Shown here in pieces: positions 24,132 through 33,300 of a stretch of 64,000 bases of DNA. A program made the position numbers and the translations under genes. Numbering within the stretch: position 1 is the stretch's first letter; each line of letters opens with the position of its first letter. The notes beneath the pieces were generated by a model. The model made no database searches, had not been told where the DNA came from, and was given only the letters and a program-made list of their open reading frames with translations. This DNA comes from Phaeocystidibacter luteus (GTDB lineage: Bacteria; Bacteroidota; Bacteroidia; Flavobacteriales; Schleiferiaceae), in the NCBI RefSeq assembly GCF_008933115.1, contig NZ_WBVO01000012.1:1-64000 (forward strand). Direction: 5' to 3'.

Positions 24132-26861
24132 ATGGACAGATTCTCCTTCTTAGGTAGTGTACACATTGGTTTTATTGATGACCTGTACCAGAAGTACCTG
24201 AAGGACCCAGATTCAATCGAGCCGAGTTGGCGCGCCTTTTTCCAGGGGTATGACTTCTCAAAGGAAATGTATGGCGACGACCCAGTGGGTACGGTCGACC
24301 AGCAAGCTTTGGAAGACGTACGTCGCGAATTCCTCGTTTTGGACCTTATACAAGGTTACCGTACACGCGGTCACCTCTTCACAGAAACCAATCCCGTTCG
24401 TTCTCGTAGAAAGTACGAGCCTACGCTCGACATCGAGAACTTTGGCCTTGAGAAAGACGATCTCGATCGCGAGTTTCAGGCCGGAACAGAGGTTGGTCTT
24501 GAGGGCCCTGCTACACTTCGAACTATCGTTCAACACCTCCAGAACATGTACTGCCGTTCAATTGGCGTCGAGTACATGTACATCCGTAAGCCGGAAGTAA
24601 CCTCTTGGATTAAGCAGTGGCTTCATCAGAATGAAAATTCAACCATCTTCTCAAAGCAGGAGAAGATGCGCATTCTACACAAGTTGAATGAAGCAGTTTC
24701 GTTTGAGGCGTTCCTGAATACCAAGTTCGTTGGTCAGAAGCGTTTCTCCATCGAAGGTGCTGAGTCGCTCATTCCCGCGCTTGATTTTGCCATCGAGTAC
24801 GCTGCCGACCAAGGTGTAGAGGAGTTCGTTATGGGCATGGCTCACCGCGGTCGACTCAATGTGCTCTCTAACATCTTCGGAAAGCCGCGTAAGCAAATCT
24901 TCTCTGAGTTTGAGGGCAAGGCGTTTGTTGAAGATGAGTTTGACGGTGACGTGAAATATCACCTTGGCTATTCGACTATCAAACACCTTAAAGGGAAAGA
25001 CGTAAAGCTGAACCTTTCGCCAAACCCATCTCACCTAGAGGCTGTAGACCCTGTGGTTGAAGGTATTTCGAGAGCGAAAATCAATAACGATTACGAAGGC
25101 GATAGCTCCAAGGTGATGCCTATCCTGATCCACGGTGACGCGGCAGTCGCTGCTCAGGGTGTGGTGTACGAAGTGGTTCAAATGGAAACTCTCAACGGTT
25201 ATGGCACGGGTGGCACACTCCACATCGTTATCAATAACCAAGTTGGTTTCACAACGAACTACCTCGACGCACGAAGCAGTACCTACTGTACCGATATTGC
25301 AAAGGTGATTCTTGCACCTGTGCTTCACGTGAACGGTGACGATCCAGAAGCATTGGTTCACGCCATTCGCTTCGCAACGGAGTACCGTCAGAAGTTCAAC
25401 AAAGACGTATTCATCGATCTCCTATGCTACCGAAAGTATGGTCACAACGAAGGTGACGAACCTCGTTTCACCCAGCCGCTGTTGTACAAAGAGATTTCGA
25501 AGCACCCGAATCCACGTGAGATCTACAGCAAGAAGCTAGAGGAATCGAATGACCTCGATGATTCTGCTTTGAGTGAAATGGAGTCGGAATTTAAGGCCAT
25601 GCTCGAAGAAGATTTCGACGAGTCGAAGAAGATTGAGCGCAACTTTATCACTCCGTTTATGGACGATGAGTGGAAGGAGTTCCGCCAGTCGAAGCCAGAA
25701 GATTTCCACGTTTCGCCGAAGACTGGAGTAGAAGAGGAGGAGTTGAAAACGATTGCAGAGACAATCACTACGCTTCCTTCAGATCTCAAGTTTATCAAGA
25801 AGATTACACGCCTCTTTAAGGATCGACATAACCAAGTGTTTGAGCGCAACTCGCTTGATTGGGGTATGGGTGAATTGATGGCTTATGGTAGTCTGATTAT
25901 GGAGGGCTTTAATGTTCGCATTTCGGGTGAAGATGTTGCCCGAGGTACCTTCTCTCACCGCCACGCAATTGTAAAGGTGGAAGACAGCGAGCAGGAAGTT
26001 TGCCGACTAAATGAAATACCAGGACGTGAGGGTCGCTTCGCGATTTATAACTCACTTCTTTCGGAATATGCCGTTCTCGGTTTCGATTACGGATACGCCA
26101 TGGCTAGTCCAAAAACGCTAACCGTTTGGGAAGCTCAATTTGGTGACTTTGCCAATGGTGCACAGATTATTATCGACCAGTTTTTGTCGGCCGCTGAAGA
26201 CAAATGGAAGGTTCAAAATGGCTTAGTACTTCTTCTGCCTCACGGTTATGAAGGTCAGGGTGCAGAGCACTCAAGTGCTCGTTTAGAGCGCTTCTTGCAG
26301 CTTTGTGCACAGTACAACATGCAGGTGGTGAATATTACTACGCCAGGAAACTTCTTCCACGCATTGCGTCGACAAATGCACCGACCGTTCCGCAAGCCAC
26401 TCGTTGTGATGAGTCCAAAGAGCTTGCTTCGTCACCCTAAGGCCGTGTCGTCTTTGGAAGAAATGACGGGTGGTCAGTTTGAAGAAGTAATCGTAGACTC
26501 GCCGAACGAAGACTCGAGGATTGAGAAAATCGTCTTCTGTTCAGGTAAGCTTTATTATGATTTGCTCGCCGAGCGTGAAAGTCGTGAAGACAAGACCACG
26601 GCCATTGTGCGACTTGAGCAGCTTTACCCGCTTCCACAGAAGCAGATTGACGAAGTGCTCAATCGATTCTCGGGAGCGAAGAAAAAGATTTGGGCACAGG
26701 AAGAGCCGGCAAACATGGGTGCATGGACATTCATTTTGTGGTACTTCCCAGAGCGCCTAGAATTGTTCTCGCCGGCAGCAAGTGCTTCGCCGGCCGCAGG
26801 ATCGTCAAAGACCGCTTTGGCGCGCCACCGTGAAATTGTAGAATCCGTTTTCAACGCATAA
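24132..26861 (+). CDS. sucA: 2-oxoglutarate dehydrogenase E1 component
   Basis: A 909-residue thiamine-diphosphate enzyme of the TCA cycle that decarboxylates 2-oxoglutarate and passes the succinyl group to E2. The N-terminus (FLGSVHIGFIDDLYQKYLKD) is the E2-binding helix of this family. MGMAHRGRLNVLSNI, LSPNPSHLEAVDPVVEG, IHGDAAVAAQGVVYE, NNQVGFTT and CYRKYGHNEGDEP form the ThDP/Mg site. DVARGTFSHRHAIV and LLPHGYEGQGAEHSSARLER lie in the C-terminal transketolase-like half. Length is close to the usual 930. The E2 gene follows after 24 bases, while E3 is elsewhere. Confidence 0.96.
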   Translation: MDRFSFLGSVHIGFIDDLYQKYLKDPDSIEPSWRAFFQGYDFSKEMYGDDPVGTVDQQALEDVRREFLVLDLIQGYRTRGHLFTETNPVRSRRKYEPTLDIENFGLEKDDLDREFQAGTEVGLEGPATLRTIVQHLQNMYCRSIGVEYMYIRKPEVTSWIKQWLHQNENSTIFSKQEKMRILHKLNEAVSFEAFLNTKFVGQKRFSIEGAESLIPALDFAIEYAADQGVEEFVMGMAHRGRLNVLSNIFGKPRKQIFSEFEGKAFVEDEFDGDVKYHLGYSTIKHLKGKDVKLNLSPNPSHLEAVDPVVEGISRAKINNDYEGDSSKVMPILIHGDAAVAAQGVVYEVVQMETLNGYGTGGTLHIVINNQVGFTTNYLDARSSTYCTDIAKVILAPVLHVNGDDPEALVHAIRFATEYRQKFNKDVFIDLLCYRKYGHNEGDEPRFTQPLLYKEISKHPNPREIYSKKLEESNDLDDSALSEMESEFKAMLEEDFDESKKIERNFITPFMDDEWKEFRQSKPEDFHVSPKTGVEEEELKTIAETITTLPSDLKFIKKITRLFKDRHNQVFERNSLDWGMGELMAYGSLIMEGFNVRISGEDVARGTFSHRHAIVKVEDSEQEVCRLNEIPGREGRFAIYNSLLSEYAVLGFDYGYAMASPKTLTVWEAQFGDFANGAQIIIDQFLSAAEDKWKVQNGLVLLLPHGYEGQGAEHSSARLERFLQLCAQYNMQVVNITTPGNFFHALRRQMHRPFRKPLVVMSPKSLLRHPKAVSSLEEMTGGQFEEVIVDSPNEDSRIEKIVFCSGKLYYDLLAERESREDKTTAIVRLEQLYPLPQKQIDEVLNRFSGAKKKIWAQEEPANMGAWTFILWYFPERLELFSPAASASPAAGSSKTALARHREIVESVFNA

Positions 26862-26885
26862 ACAGACGTATAAGTCACTATTAAG

Positions 26886-28130
26886 ATGATCGTAGAACTT
26901 AAAGTCCCATCTCCAGGAGAATCAATCACAGAGGTTGAAATTGCTGAATGGCTAGTGTCCTCTGGAGACTACGTGGAGAAAGATCAAGAAATTGCCGAAA
27001 TCGATTCAGATAAGGCTACACTCGCGCTTCCATCTGAAGAGAGCGGGGTTATCGAAATTCTCGTTGGCGACGGCGAAGTGGTAGAAGTTGGTCAGGTTAT
27101 CGCAAAGATTGATACCGACGCAGCTGCTCCGGAAGGCGGATCCAAGAAGGAAGGAAAGAAAGAAGAGAAGAGTGAATCGAAGAAAGAGGATAAGAAAGAG
27201 GAGGCTCCAAATCCTGGTCCGACTTCATCTTCTGATGATTCAAACAAAACATACGCAACGGGCACCCCATCCCCTGCGGCAAAGAAAATTCTCGACGAAA
27301 AGGGAATTGACGCCAAAGATGTGAAGGGCACCGGTAAAGATGGAAGAATCACGAAAGACGACGCTGTTAAAGCTGAGGTTTCTATGGGTTCTCCAGGAAA
27401 CGGAAACCGCGGATCGGAACGCAAGCGCATGAGTGCACTTCGTCGCAAGTTGGCGCAACGCCTCGTTAGCGTGAAGAACGAAACAGCGATGTTGACCACC
27501 TTCAATGAGGTTGACATGAAGCCGATTTTTGATCTTCGCAACGAGTACAAGGAGGCATTTAAAGAGAAGTATGGTGTTGGACTCGGATTCATGAGTTTCT
27601 TCACACTTGCTTCGGTTTATGCCTTGCAAGAATTCCCGCAGGTGAATAGTATGATTGATGGTGACGAGCTAGTTACCTTCGATTATCAGGACATTTCTAT
27701 CGCAGTTTCTGGTCCACGTGGATTGATGGTGCCAGTAATTCGCAATGCGGAGAACTTGAGCTTTGCAGGAGTTGAGAAAGAAGTGAAACGTTTGGCGCTT
27801 CGTGTTCGCGACAGCGAAATCACTGTGGATGAAATGACCGGCGGCACATTCACCATCACCAATGGCGGTGTCTTCGGCTCTATGTTGTCTACGCCAATTA
27901 TCAACCCACCGCAGAGCGCAATTTTGGGAATGCACAACATTGTTGAGCGTCCGGTTGCTATCGACGGCAAGGTTGAGATTCGTCCGATTATGTACGTAGC
28001 CTTGAGTTACGACCACCGAGTAATTGACGGTCGTGAGTCGGTAGGATGTTTGGTGAAAATCAAGGAAGCGCTCGAGAATCCGGTTGAGATTTTGATGGGT
28101 GGTGATCCGAAGAAGACTTTGGGATTGTAA
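26886..28130 (+). CDS. sucB: Dihydrolipoyllysine-residue succinyltransferase (2-oxoglutarate dehydrogenase E2)
   Basis: A 414-residue E2 component. Lipoyl domain 1-78 with the modified Lys43 in [13 protein letters not shown] charged Lys/Glu-rich linker (about 87-112) leads to the peripheral-subunit binding domain ([27 protein letters not shown], about 130-162). The catalytic domain has its active site in [12 protein letters not shown] (His near 377). It transfers succinyl from E1 to CoA. It is the second gene of the sucAB operon and is followed by a clear terminator. Confidence 0.95.
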   Translation: MIVELKVPSPGESITEVEIAEWLVSSGDYVEKDQEIAEIDSDKATLALPSEESGVIEILVGDGEVVEVGQVIAKIDTDAAAPEGGSKKEGKKEEKSESKKEDKKEEAPNPGPTSSSDDSNKTYATGTPSPAAKKILDEKGIDAKDVKGTGKDGRITKDDAVKAEVSMGSPGNGNRGSERKRMSALRRKLAQRLVSVKNETAMLTTFNEVDMKPIFDLRNEYKEAFKEKYGVGLGFMSFFTLASVYALQEFPQVNSMIDGDELVTFDYQDISIAVSGPRGLMVPVIRNAENLSFAGVEKEVKRLALRVRDSEITVDEMTGGTFTITNGGVFGSMLSTPIINPPQSAILGMHNIVERPVAIDGKVEIRPIMYVALSYDHRVIDGRESVGCLVKIKEALENPVEILMGGDPKKTLGL

Positions 28131-28153
28131 ATTGGTTCCAAACTAGATATGAG

Positions 28154-28185
28154 AATCCTCGTCGGTAGACGGGGATTTTTTTTTT
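28154..28185 (+). terminator. Rho-independent terminator of sucAB
   Basis: AATCCTCGTC-GGTA-GACGGGGATT forms a ten-base stem (one mismatch or G-T pair), followed by nine T. It begins 24 bases after the sucB stop. Confidence 0.92.
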
Positions 28186-28250
28186 GGAGGGTTAGACTAT
28201 TGGAGGGTCAGAGGGTTAGACTGTTGGACTGTCAGAGGGTTAGACGGAGG
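28186..28250 (+). repeat. GGAGGGTTAGA / TTGGAC low-complexity repeat, partial copy
   Basis: TTGGAGGGTTAGACTATTGG and AGAGGGTTAGACTGTTGG-type words repeat with an approximately 10-base rhythm. The same words occur at 7858 and, inverted, at 28597-28640 and 30150-30230. Confidence 0.65.
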
Positions 28251-28407
28251 TGATGTCGTAGAAACGACCATTGGATCCAATTGGCTGACTCAGCATTTAA
28301 GTAAGAGAGATGCTGATAGTTCTTGCTGTATCGCAAGGCGAACTAATGTGGAGTAGTAGAGTGAGGGCTATCTAAAAAGCAGTAGGATTGAGCTTTTAAT
28401 GATTTTT

Positions 28408-28620
28408 CAAGCCCCAAGCCTCAAGCCTCAAGTCTCAAGCCTATTGATGTCAACCTTTCAATACTAGCTTAACGTCCAACCCTCCAACTCGCTGACAGTC
28501 TGCTAGTTCATTTAACCCCCGCATTGGCTTAGACTCGCGGGATTTCCCCACAAGCCCCAAGCCTCAAGCCTATTTATGTAAACCTTTCAACTCTAGCCTA
28601 GCGTCCAACCCTCCAACCCT
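28408..28620. repeat. Direct repeat pair starting CAAGCCCCAAGCCTCAAGCC
   Basis: Copy 1 (28408-28490) and copy 2 (28551-28620) share CAAGCCCCAAGCCTCAAGCC, then CTATT(G/T)ATGT(C/A)AACC, then TTTCAA(T/C), and end in CGTCCAACCCTCCAA. Copy 1 has an extra CTCAAGTCTCAAGC insertion. Non-coding. Confidence 0.75.
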
Positions 28621-28831
28621 CTAACTCTCTAACCCTCTTTTCTCCGGAGGGGCTCCACCCCCGCCCCCTGTAGCGAAGTTCTAGATTTATAGGGATAACT
28701 ATGGTCTGTTCAAGAGGACGAATCAGGGACATTTGGTTGACAAATGGTGGACATTTTCTCTAACCTGAAGATTCGTTTTGTTGTCTACGATGTGTCTTAT
28801 TGAGAAACAGCAGAGGGGCCAATTACTGTAT

Positions 28832-28863
28832 AACTTGAGACCGGGGAGGGGCTAATCAGCCCG
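28832..28863. repeat. Dispersed element AACTTGAGAC(T/C)GGGGAGGGGCT, copy 2
   Basis: Counterpart of 257-290. The GGGGCTAATCAGCCCG end forms a short stem (GGGCT/AGCCC), as does the GGGGCTTGGTGGCCCC end of copy 1 with different loop bases. Confidence 0.5.
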
Positions 28864-29017
28864 TATGGAAAGAGCTGCTCAGCTGCTAGTTTCACAGCCC
28901 ATCTGTGTAAACGTTTCTTAGAATTATTCGGACCTGATGATTTCTGTGTTTTCACTGAATTTCTGATTTGAGATTCGAGTCTAAACATTAAAGTAGCTCT
29001 ACCTTGTCTTATTCAAT

Positions 29018-29035
29018 GTTGTCCAATTAGACAAC
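29018..29035. promoter_or_regulatory. Likely operator of the toxin-antitoxin operon
   Basis: GTTGTC-CAATTA-GACAAC is a perfect six-base inverted repeat ending 15 bases before the toxin start. Another TTGTCT half-site lies just upstream (29004). HigA-type antitoxins usually repress their own operon through such dyads; binding here is inference. Confidence 0.6.
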
Positions 29036-29050
29036 AAGATGTAAGTTTGT

Positions 29051-29410
29051 ATGGGTAAAAGACAATTGTATTTCTACAAGAACTACTTCGAAGAGTTTTT
29101 CAGGGTCCAGTCGAAACGGGTCCGATACAAAGTTCTTTGGACATTGCGGATAGTTTCCGAATTGGAAAATGTTCCCGAGAAATATTTGAAGCGCCTCAGA
29201 GGCACATCTGGCATCTATGAGGTCCGAATCCGAGTTGGAACCAACATCTATCGCGTTTTCTGTTTTTTCGATAGAGATGACATTATCGTTGTAGGACATG
29301 GTTTTCAGAAGAAAGACCAGAAAGTGCCTAGGTCAGAAATCTTGAAGGCAGAAGAAGTAAAAAGAAAGTATTATGAAGAATATAAAGAAGGACCTAACCA
29401 GTCTAAATGA
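29051..29410 (+). CDS. higB: Type II toxin of the RelE/HigB (Gp49-like) family
   Basis: A 119-residue basic protein with the RelE/HigB fold pattern: helix-rich N-terminus (YKNYFEEFFRVQSKRVRYKVLW), then beta segments KRLRGTSGIYEVRIRVGTNIYRVFCFF and DIIVVGHGFQKKDQKVPRSEI. The RGTSGIYEVR and GFQKK-QK-P motifs are hallmarks of HigB-like ribosome-dependent mRNA interferases. It is the first gene of the pair, the order typical of higBA, and overlaps the antitoxin by 38 bases. The C-terminal tail rich in Glu/Lys may contact the antitoxin. Confidence 0.88.
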   Translation: MGKRQLYFYKNYFEEFFRVQSKRVRYKVLWTLRIVSELENVPEKYLKRLRGTSGIYEVRIRVGTNIYRVFCFFDRDDIIVVGHGFQKKDQKVPRSEILKAEEVKRKYYEEYKEGPNQSK

Positions 29411-29678
29411 TTTCATAGAACAGAATGTAGGTCCAGAAGGAACGATAGAGCGGGAAGAGTTCGAGACTGAGTATGACACCTTCAAACTTGGTGTATTGAT
29501 ACAGCAAGCGAGGGAGCGAAAAGGGCTCACTCAACAACAGTTGGCTGAACTAGCTGGTACTAATAAGTCGTACATTTCAAAATTAGAACACAACTTAAAG
29601 GATATCAGGTTCTCCACCTTGCAAAGAATAATCAATGAAGGACTGGGAGGGAAAATGGAGATCAGGTTAAAGTTCTAA
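29373..29678 (+). CDS. higA: HTH antitoxin of the HigA/XRE family
   Basis: A 101-residue protein with a helix-turn-helix of the Cro/C1 type in the C-terminal half (IQQARERKGLTQQQLAELAG, NKSYISKLEHNLKDIRFSTL, about 48-90). It should neutralise the toxin and repress the operon through the dyad at 29018-29035. The start lies within the toxin coding sequence, so translation is coupled. Confidence 0.88.
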   Translation: MKNIKKDLTSLNDFIEQNVGPEGTIEREEFETEYDTFKLGVLIQQARERKGLTQQQLAELAGTNKSYISKLEHNLKDIRFSTLQRIINEGLGGKMEIRLKF

Positions 29679-29715
29679 GTTTGCCTCTCACTGTACATCT
29701 TCATCAAACGCTCTC

Positions 29716-30042
29716 ATGAGAACGCTCTCAAAGGTCCTTTTGTCCATACCGTACCTCATTTATATGGGGTATGTGATCGTCTTCTTCAATCCACAAAAGT
29801 TAAACTGGGTATTTCCCGATATGCAGAGTTACAATCTGCAGATGTCTGTTTTAGCAGTTCTAATGCTCACTTCCCTTGGGATTCAACTGCGTATCCTATG
29901 GTCGTTTAAGAATATAGCCCGCAGCAAAAAAGTGAATTGGACCTGGTTGCAGTTTTTCTTTTCTGGTATCGTTGGACTGTTTTTTATTTGGAAGAAGTGG
30001 GAAGAGTTCGAGTTGCTAGACAAAGCGGCACAAGAGTCTTAA
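29716..30042 (+). CDS. Small three-helix membrane protein, function unknown
   Basis: A 108-residue protein with three hydrophobic segments (SIPYLIYMGYVIVFF, LQMSVLAVLMLTSLGIQL, WLQFFFSGIVGLFFIW) and a charged tail. It follows the antitoxin after 37 bases on the same strand. A role in the toxin-antitoxin unit is not supported by anything in the sequence. Confidence 0.6.
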   Translation: MRTLSKVLLSIPYLIYMGYVIVFFNPQKLNWVFPDMQSYNLQMSVLAVLMLTSLGIQLRILWSFKNIARSKKVNWTWLQFFFSGIVGLFFIWKKWEEFELLDKAAQES

Positions 30043-30093
30043 TAAAACTGAACCGGCCATTAACTCAACTAATTGGCCGATTGTGATTTGTTG

Positions 30094-30230
30094 TGCCTCA
30101 CCTCCAGCCCTCTGAGCCTCTCCCGAATCGGCTGCGCCTCTCGGGATGCTTCCTTTCAGTCAGCACATCAGTCTATTAGTCCGACCATCCAAAAGTCTAT
30201 AAGTCCAAAGGTCCAAAGGTCCACGAGTCT
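30094..30230 (-). repeat. GGAGGGTTAGA / TTGGAC repeat with conserved hairpin, copy 2 (inverted)
   Basis: Reverse-oriented relative of 7858-7980: the hairpin TCCCGA-ATCGGCTGCGCCTC-TCGGGA (30120-30145) is followed by CAGTCTATTAGTCC, AAGTCTATAAGTCC and AAAGGTCCAAAGGTCC words, the complement of the TTGGACTC type. No gene is supported in 30043-30317. Confidence 0.7.
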
Positions 30231-30317
30231 CACCCCATCCAAACCAATTTCTTAACTTCTGCGTTTTATTTTTAATCGCTCATTCAAAAAAGACTTCCTC
30301 TTCTCAAAAGACCTAGT

Positions 30318-33300
30318 ATGCTAAGAAAACTTCTTATCGCTCTAATTCTTCCAATTGGAGCATTCGCTCAGGTGTCAAAAGACTACCAAGGGCTTCTATG
30401 GAAAATTTCAGGTAACGGACTCGAAGAGCCTTCCTACCTCTATGGAACCATGCATGTGAGTAACCGCGTTGCGTTCCACCTAAGTGAAACTTTCTTCGAC
30501 GCCATCGATAACGCCGATATCATCGCGCTCGAAACAAACCCAGAAATGTGGGTCGAAGAACTGACAAATTCTGCCCTCCATAACGATTACTACGAGATTC
30601 AAAGCAGATACAGCCGCTACAACATGCCGCTGTATTCCTCCTTCCTTGCCGAGATGCCACAACAACAAGATTGGGAGTACTTCCTGGCTCAAGATCAAGG
30701 GATGCTCAACAATCTTCTGTACCGCAAGAATCCCTACGATCAAGATTTTGCAGAAAACACTTATCTAGACCTTTTCATCTTTCAAGCGGGAAAGAAAGGT
30801 GGGAAGACCATCGTTTCACTCGAAGATTACAAAGAGTCATTCCTTCAAGTGTTGCAATCGGGTAAGTCTGACGAAGATGCCGTATACATTACGGAACGCC
30901 AAGCACGCGATTTACTAGGTGATTTTAGCGATTGGGGTTCACTCATGGAAGACGCCTACCGCAAGGGAGATCTCGATCTCATCGATACACTCAACACAGT
31001 TCTGTATCCAAGTAAGTATTACCGTGTTAACATGCTCGATGTCCGCAATCAAATTATGGTTGAAGGCATGGATTCTCTCATGAAGGAAGGTGTTCTGTTC
31101 ACAGGCGTTGGCGCCGCACACCTTCCAGGCGATATGGGTGTCATCAACCTACTTCGCGAAATGGGGTACACGGTAGAAGCGGAAGAGCGCGCCATCACCA
31201 CCACAAGCATCAGTAAAAAAGAGGAAATCGACGATATCATCTATACACATCCTACCCAGGATTTTATATCAGACGATGGATTCGTAACCCTCACCGTTCC
31301 CGGAACACTCACCAAACTACTAGGTACTCCATACCAAGAGTACATGTATGCCGATATGGCAAACGGTTCTTTCTACAGCCTTCGTAGAATTCCAACATTC
31401 GGACACTTAAACAACCGCGATGCCGAGTTCTTCTTTGGGAAGATTGATAGCATGCTGTTCGAGAATATTCCGGGAAAGATTCTTTCTAAAGACACCATCG
31501 AAGTTTCCGGGTTTCCAGCACTCGACATCCGCAATGAAACTCGAATGGGCGACCATCAACATTATCAAATTGTATTCACCGAGCTCGAAGTGCTCATATT
31601 CAAGGTCGGTGGAAACAAGGAGTTCGCAAATTCTGAGTTACCGGAGCTTTTCTTCCAAAGCATTGAGCTTCACCCCGCAACAGAAGAAGCGCTTTACAGT
31701 CCCAAATTCGCCGGATTCGAAGTGTCGCTACCCGGCGTGGTTCGTACCGAGCAGTACGAAGGGGTATTCGAAAACCCACACTATACTTTTTGGGCTCAGT
31801 CGTTTGATGAAGGCGACTATTATGCAGTAGGCATGCGCCAATTCCACGACTTCGCCTACCTCGAAGAAGACGATTTCGAACTGGAGTACCTAGTGGAGAA
31901 AATGGCCGAAGAAAAGGAATTCGATATCGATGAACTCGAAGTTGTTAACGAAAACGGTGAGCATTTTAGCCGATTCGAAGTGAGCAACGAAGAAGGTCTA
32001 AAGCTCTTTGGAGAGGTCCACATTCAAGGCCCTAAGTACGTCATGCTTATTACCGACTCAGAGTCGAAGGCTACACGCACTAGTTTCTTCAATTCCTTCT
32101 CCTTTTCTCCGTGGAAATATCAAGACGAGTTCACGGTTCAAAAGGATAGCGTTCTGCACATTTCCCTCGAATCGCCAGCTCGTTTGAATGACTATGAGTC
32201 GTTCTTTAGAAACCTGTATGAAAACCGCGGTTTCGGTAGTGACGATGAGGACATGAGCTTCACCGGTGAGTATACAGAGAAGATGCTCACTTATCCTCCA
32301 ACCGGAGAGCAATTGCTCGTGAGCATGCGCACTCTTCATAAGTACGGTTCATTCGAAAGTACGGAGGAGTTCTGGGAAGATAAGAAGGAAGATTTCATCG
32401 AGGACAAGGGATTAGTCATCCTAAAAGATTCCATCCTTTCGCGTGAGGAGCGCGATGGATACCTGATGGAGATGGCAGCGTTTACATTGACCGATACAAA
32501 TACACGCCGACTCATAGAAGTACGCATGATTCTAGAGAATTCCGCTGTGTATAGCCTGTACGCGATGTCGGACTCTCTAGGGTATCAATCTCAATTCGCT
32601 TCCGCAGCCTTGAATAGCTTCGCCTCAGCAGGCGACACCCTAATTGGAACCCCTATTACCGAAAGTAAATCCGACCTGTTCTTCGCGGCGCTCGAGAGTC
32701 GCGATAGTGTGGATGTGTTTGAGGCTAGCAAGTCTGTATACGTCGTTGATTTCAAAGATGAAGACGCTGACTATATCAAGGAATACGTTCAGAATTATAC
32801 GCAAGAAGGCTTCGATCGTACGGCAAGATTGCAGTTGCTTCATCAGCTTCCTGATCTTGAAGCGAATAGAGTAGATCACATCGAGTTCTTGGGCGAATTC
32901 TATTACGAGAAGCTCGATTCATCCGCATATCTGTTCTCCATTCTGGATTGCCTCCTCGAGTTTAACATGCAGGAAGGGGTCGACAAATTCAACCAGCTCA
33001 TACTGGACGAACCACCGTTTACCACAAGTTCATATACCTATTCAAGTCTCTTTGCAGGTTTCAATGATTCACTCGAATTGGCTAAGTCGATTTACCCAGA
33101 TATCATGACCCTTGCCGATTTTGAAGATTACCGTGGCGAGATCTACGAGTTGCTCAGCACCTTACTCGACAGTGGATATGTTGAGGGAGCAGATTATCAG
33201 TATAAATATGAAACACTGTTGCTCTTCGCGAAAGTAGAACTCAAGAAGCAACATGCGGCAGATGAAATGAGAAGCGCATATGGTCGACCTGCAAGCATGA

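Larger units (their letters stand above)
28186..29017. other. 830-bp repeat-rich spacer between sucAB and the toxin-antitoxin pair
   Basis: No supported gene. It contains the GGAGGGTTAGA block (28186-28250), two direct copies of a CAAGCCCCAAGCCTCAAGCC unit (28408-28490 and 28551-28620), inverted forms of the GGAGGGTTAGA words (28597-28640), a GGGG-rich patch (28641-28672), and a second GGGGAGGGGCT element (28832-28863). Open frames here carry no family signal. Confidence 0.65.

Noticed and set aside
27092-27604. 170-codon minus-strand frame inside sucB
   Set aside because: Shadow of the strongly coding sucB linker region; Ser/Phe-rich complement of Lys/Glu codons.
28797-28988. 63-codon minus-strand frame before the toxin gene
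   Set aside because: Overlaps a dispersed GGGG repeat and lacks any coding character.
30073-30255. 60-codon plus-strand frame
   Set aside because: Covers the inverted GGAGGGTTAGA repeat and hairpin; repeat product.
28186-30317. Prophage or transposon carrying the toxin-antitoxin pair
   Set aside because: No integrase, transposase, attachment site or phage gene is visible; only repeats.
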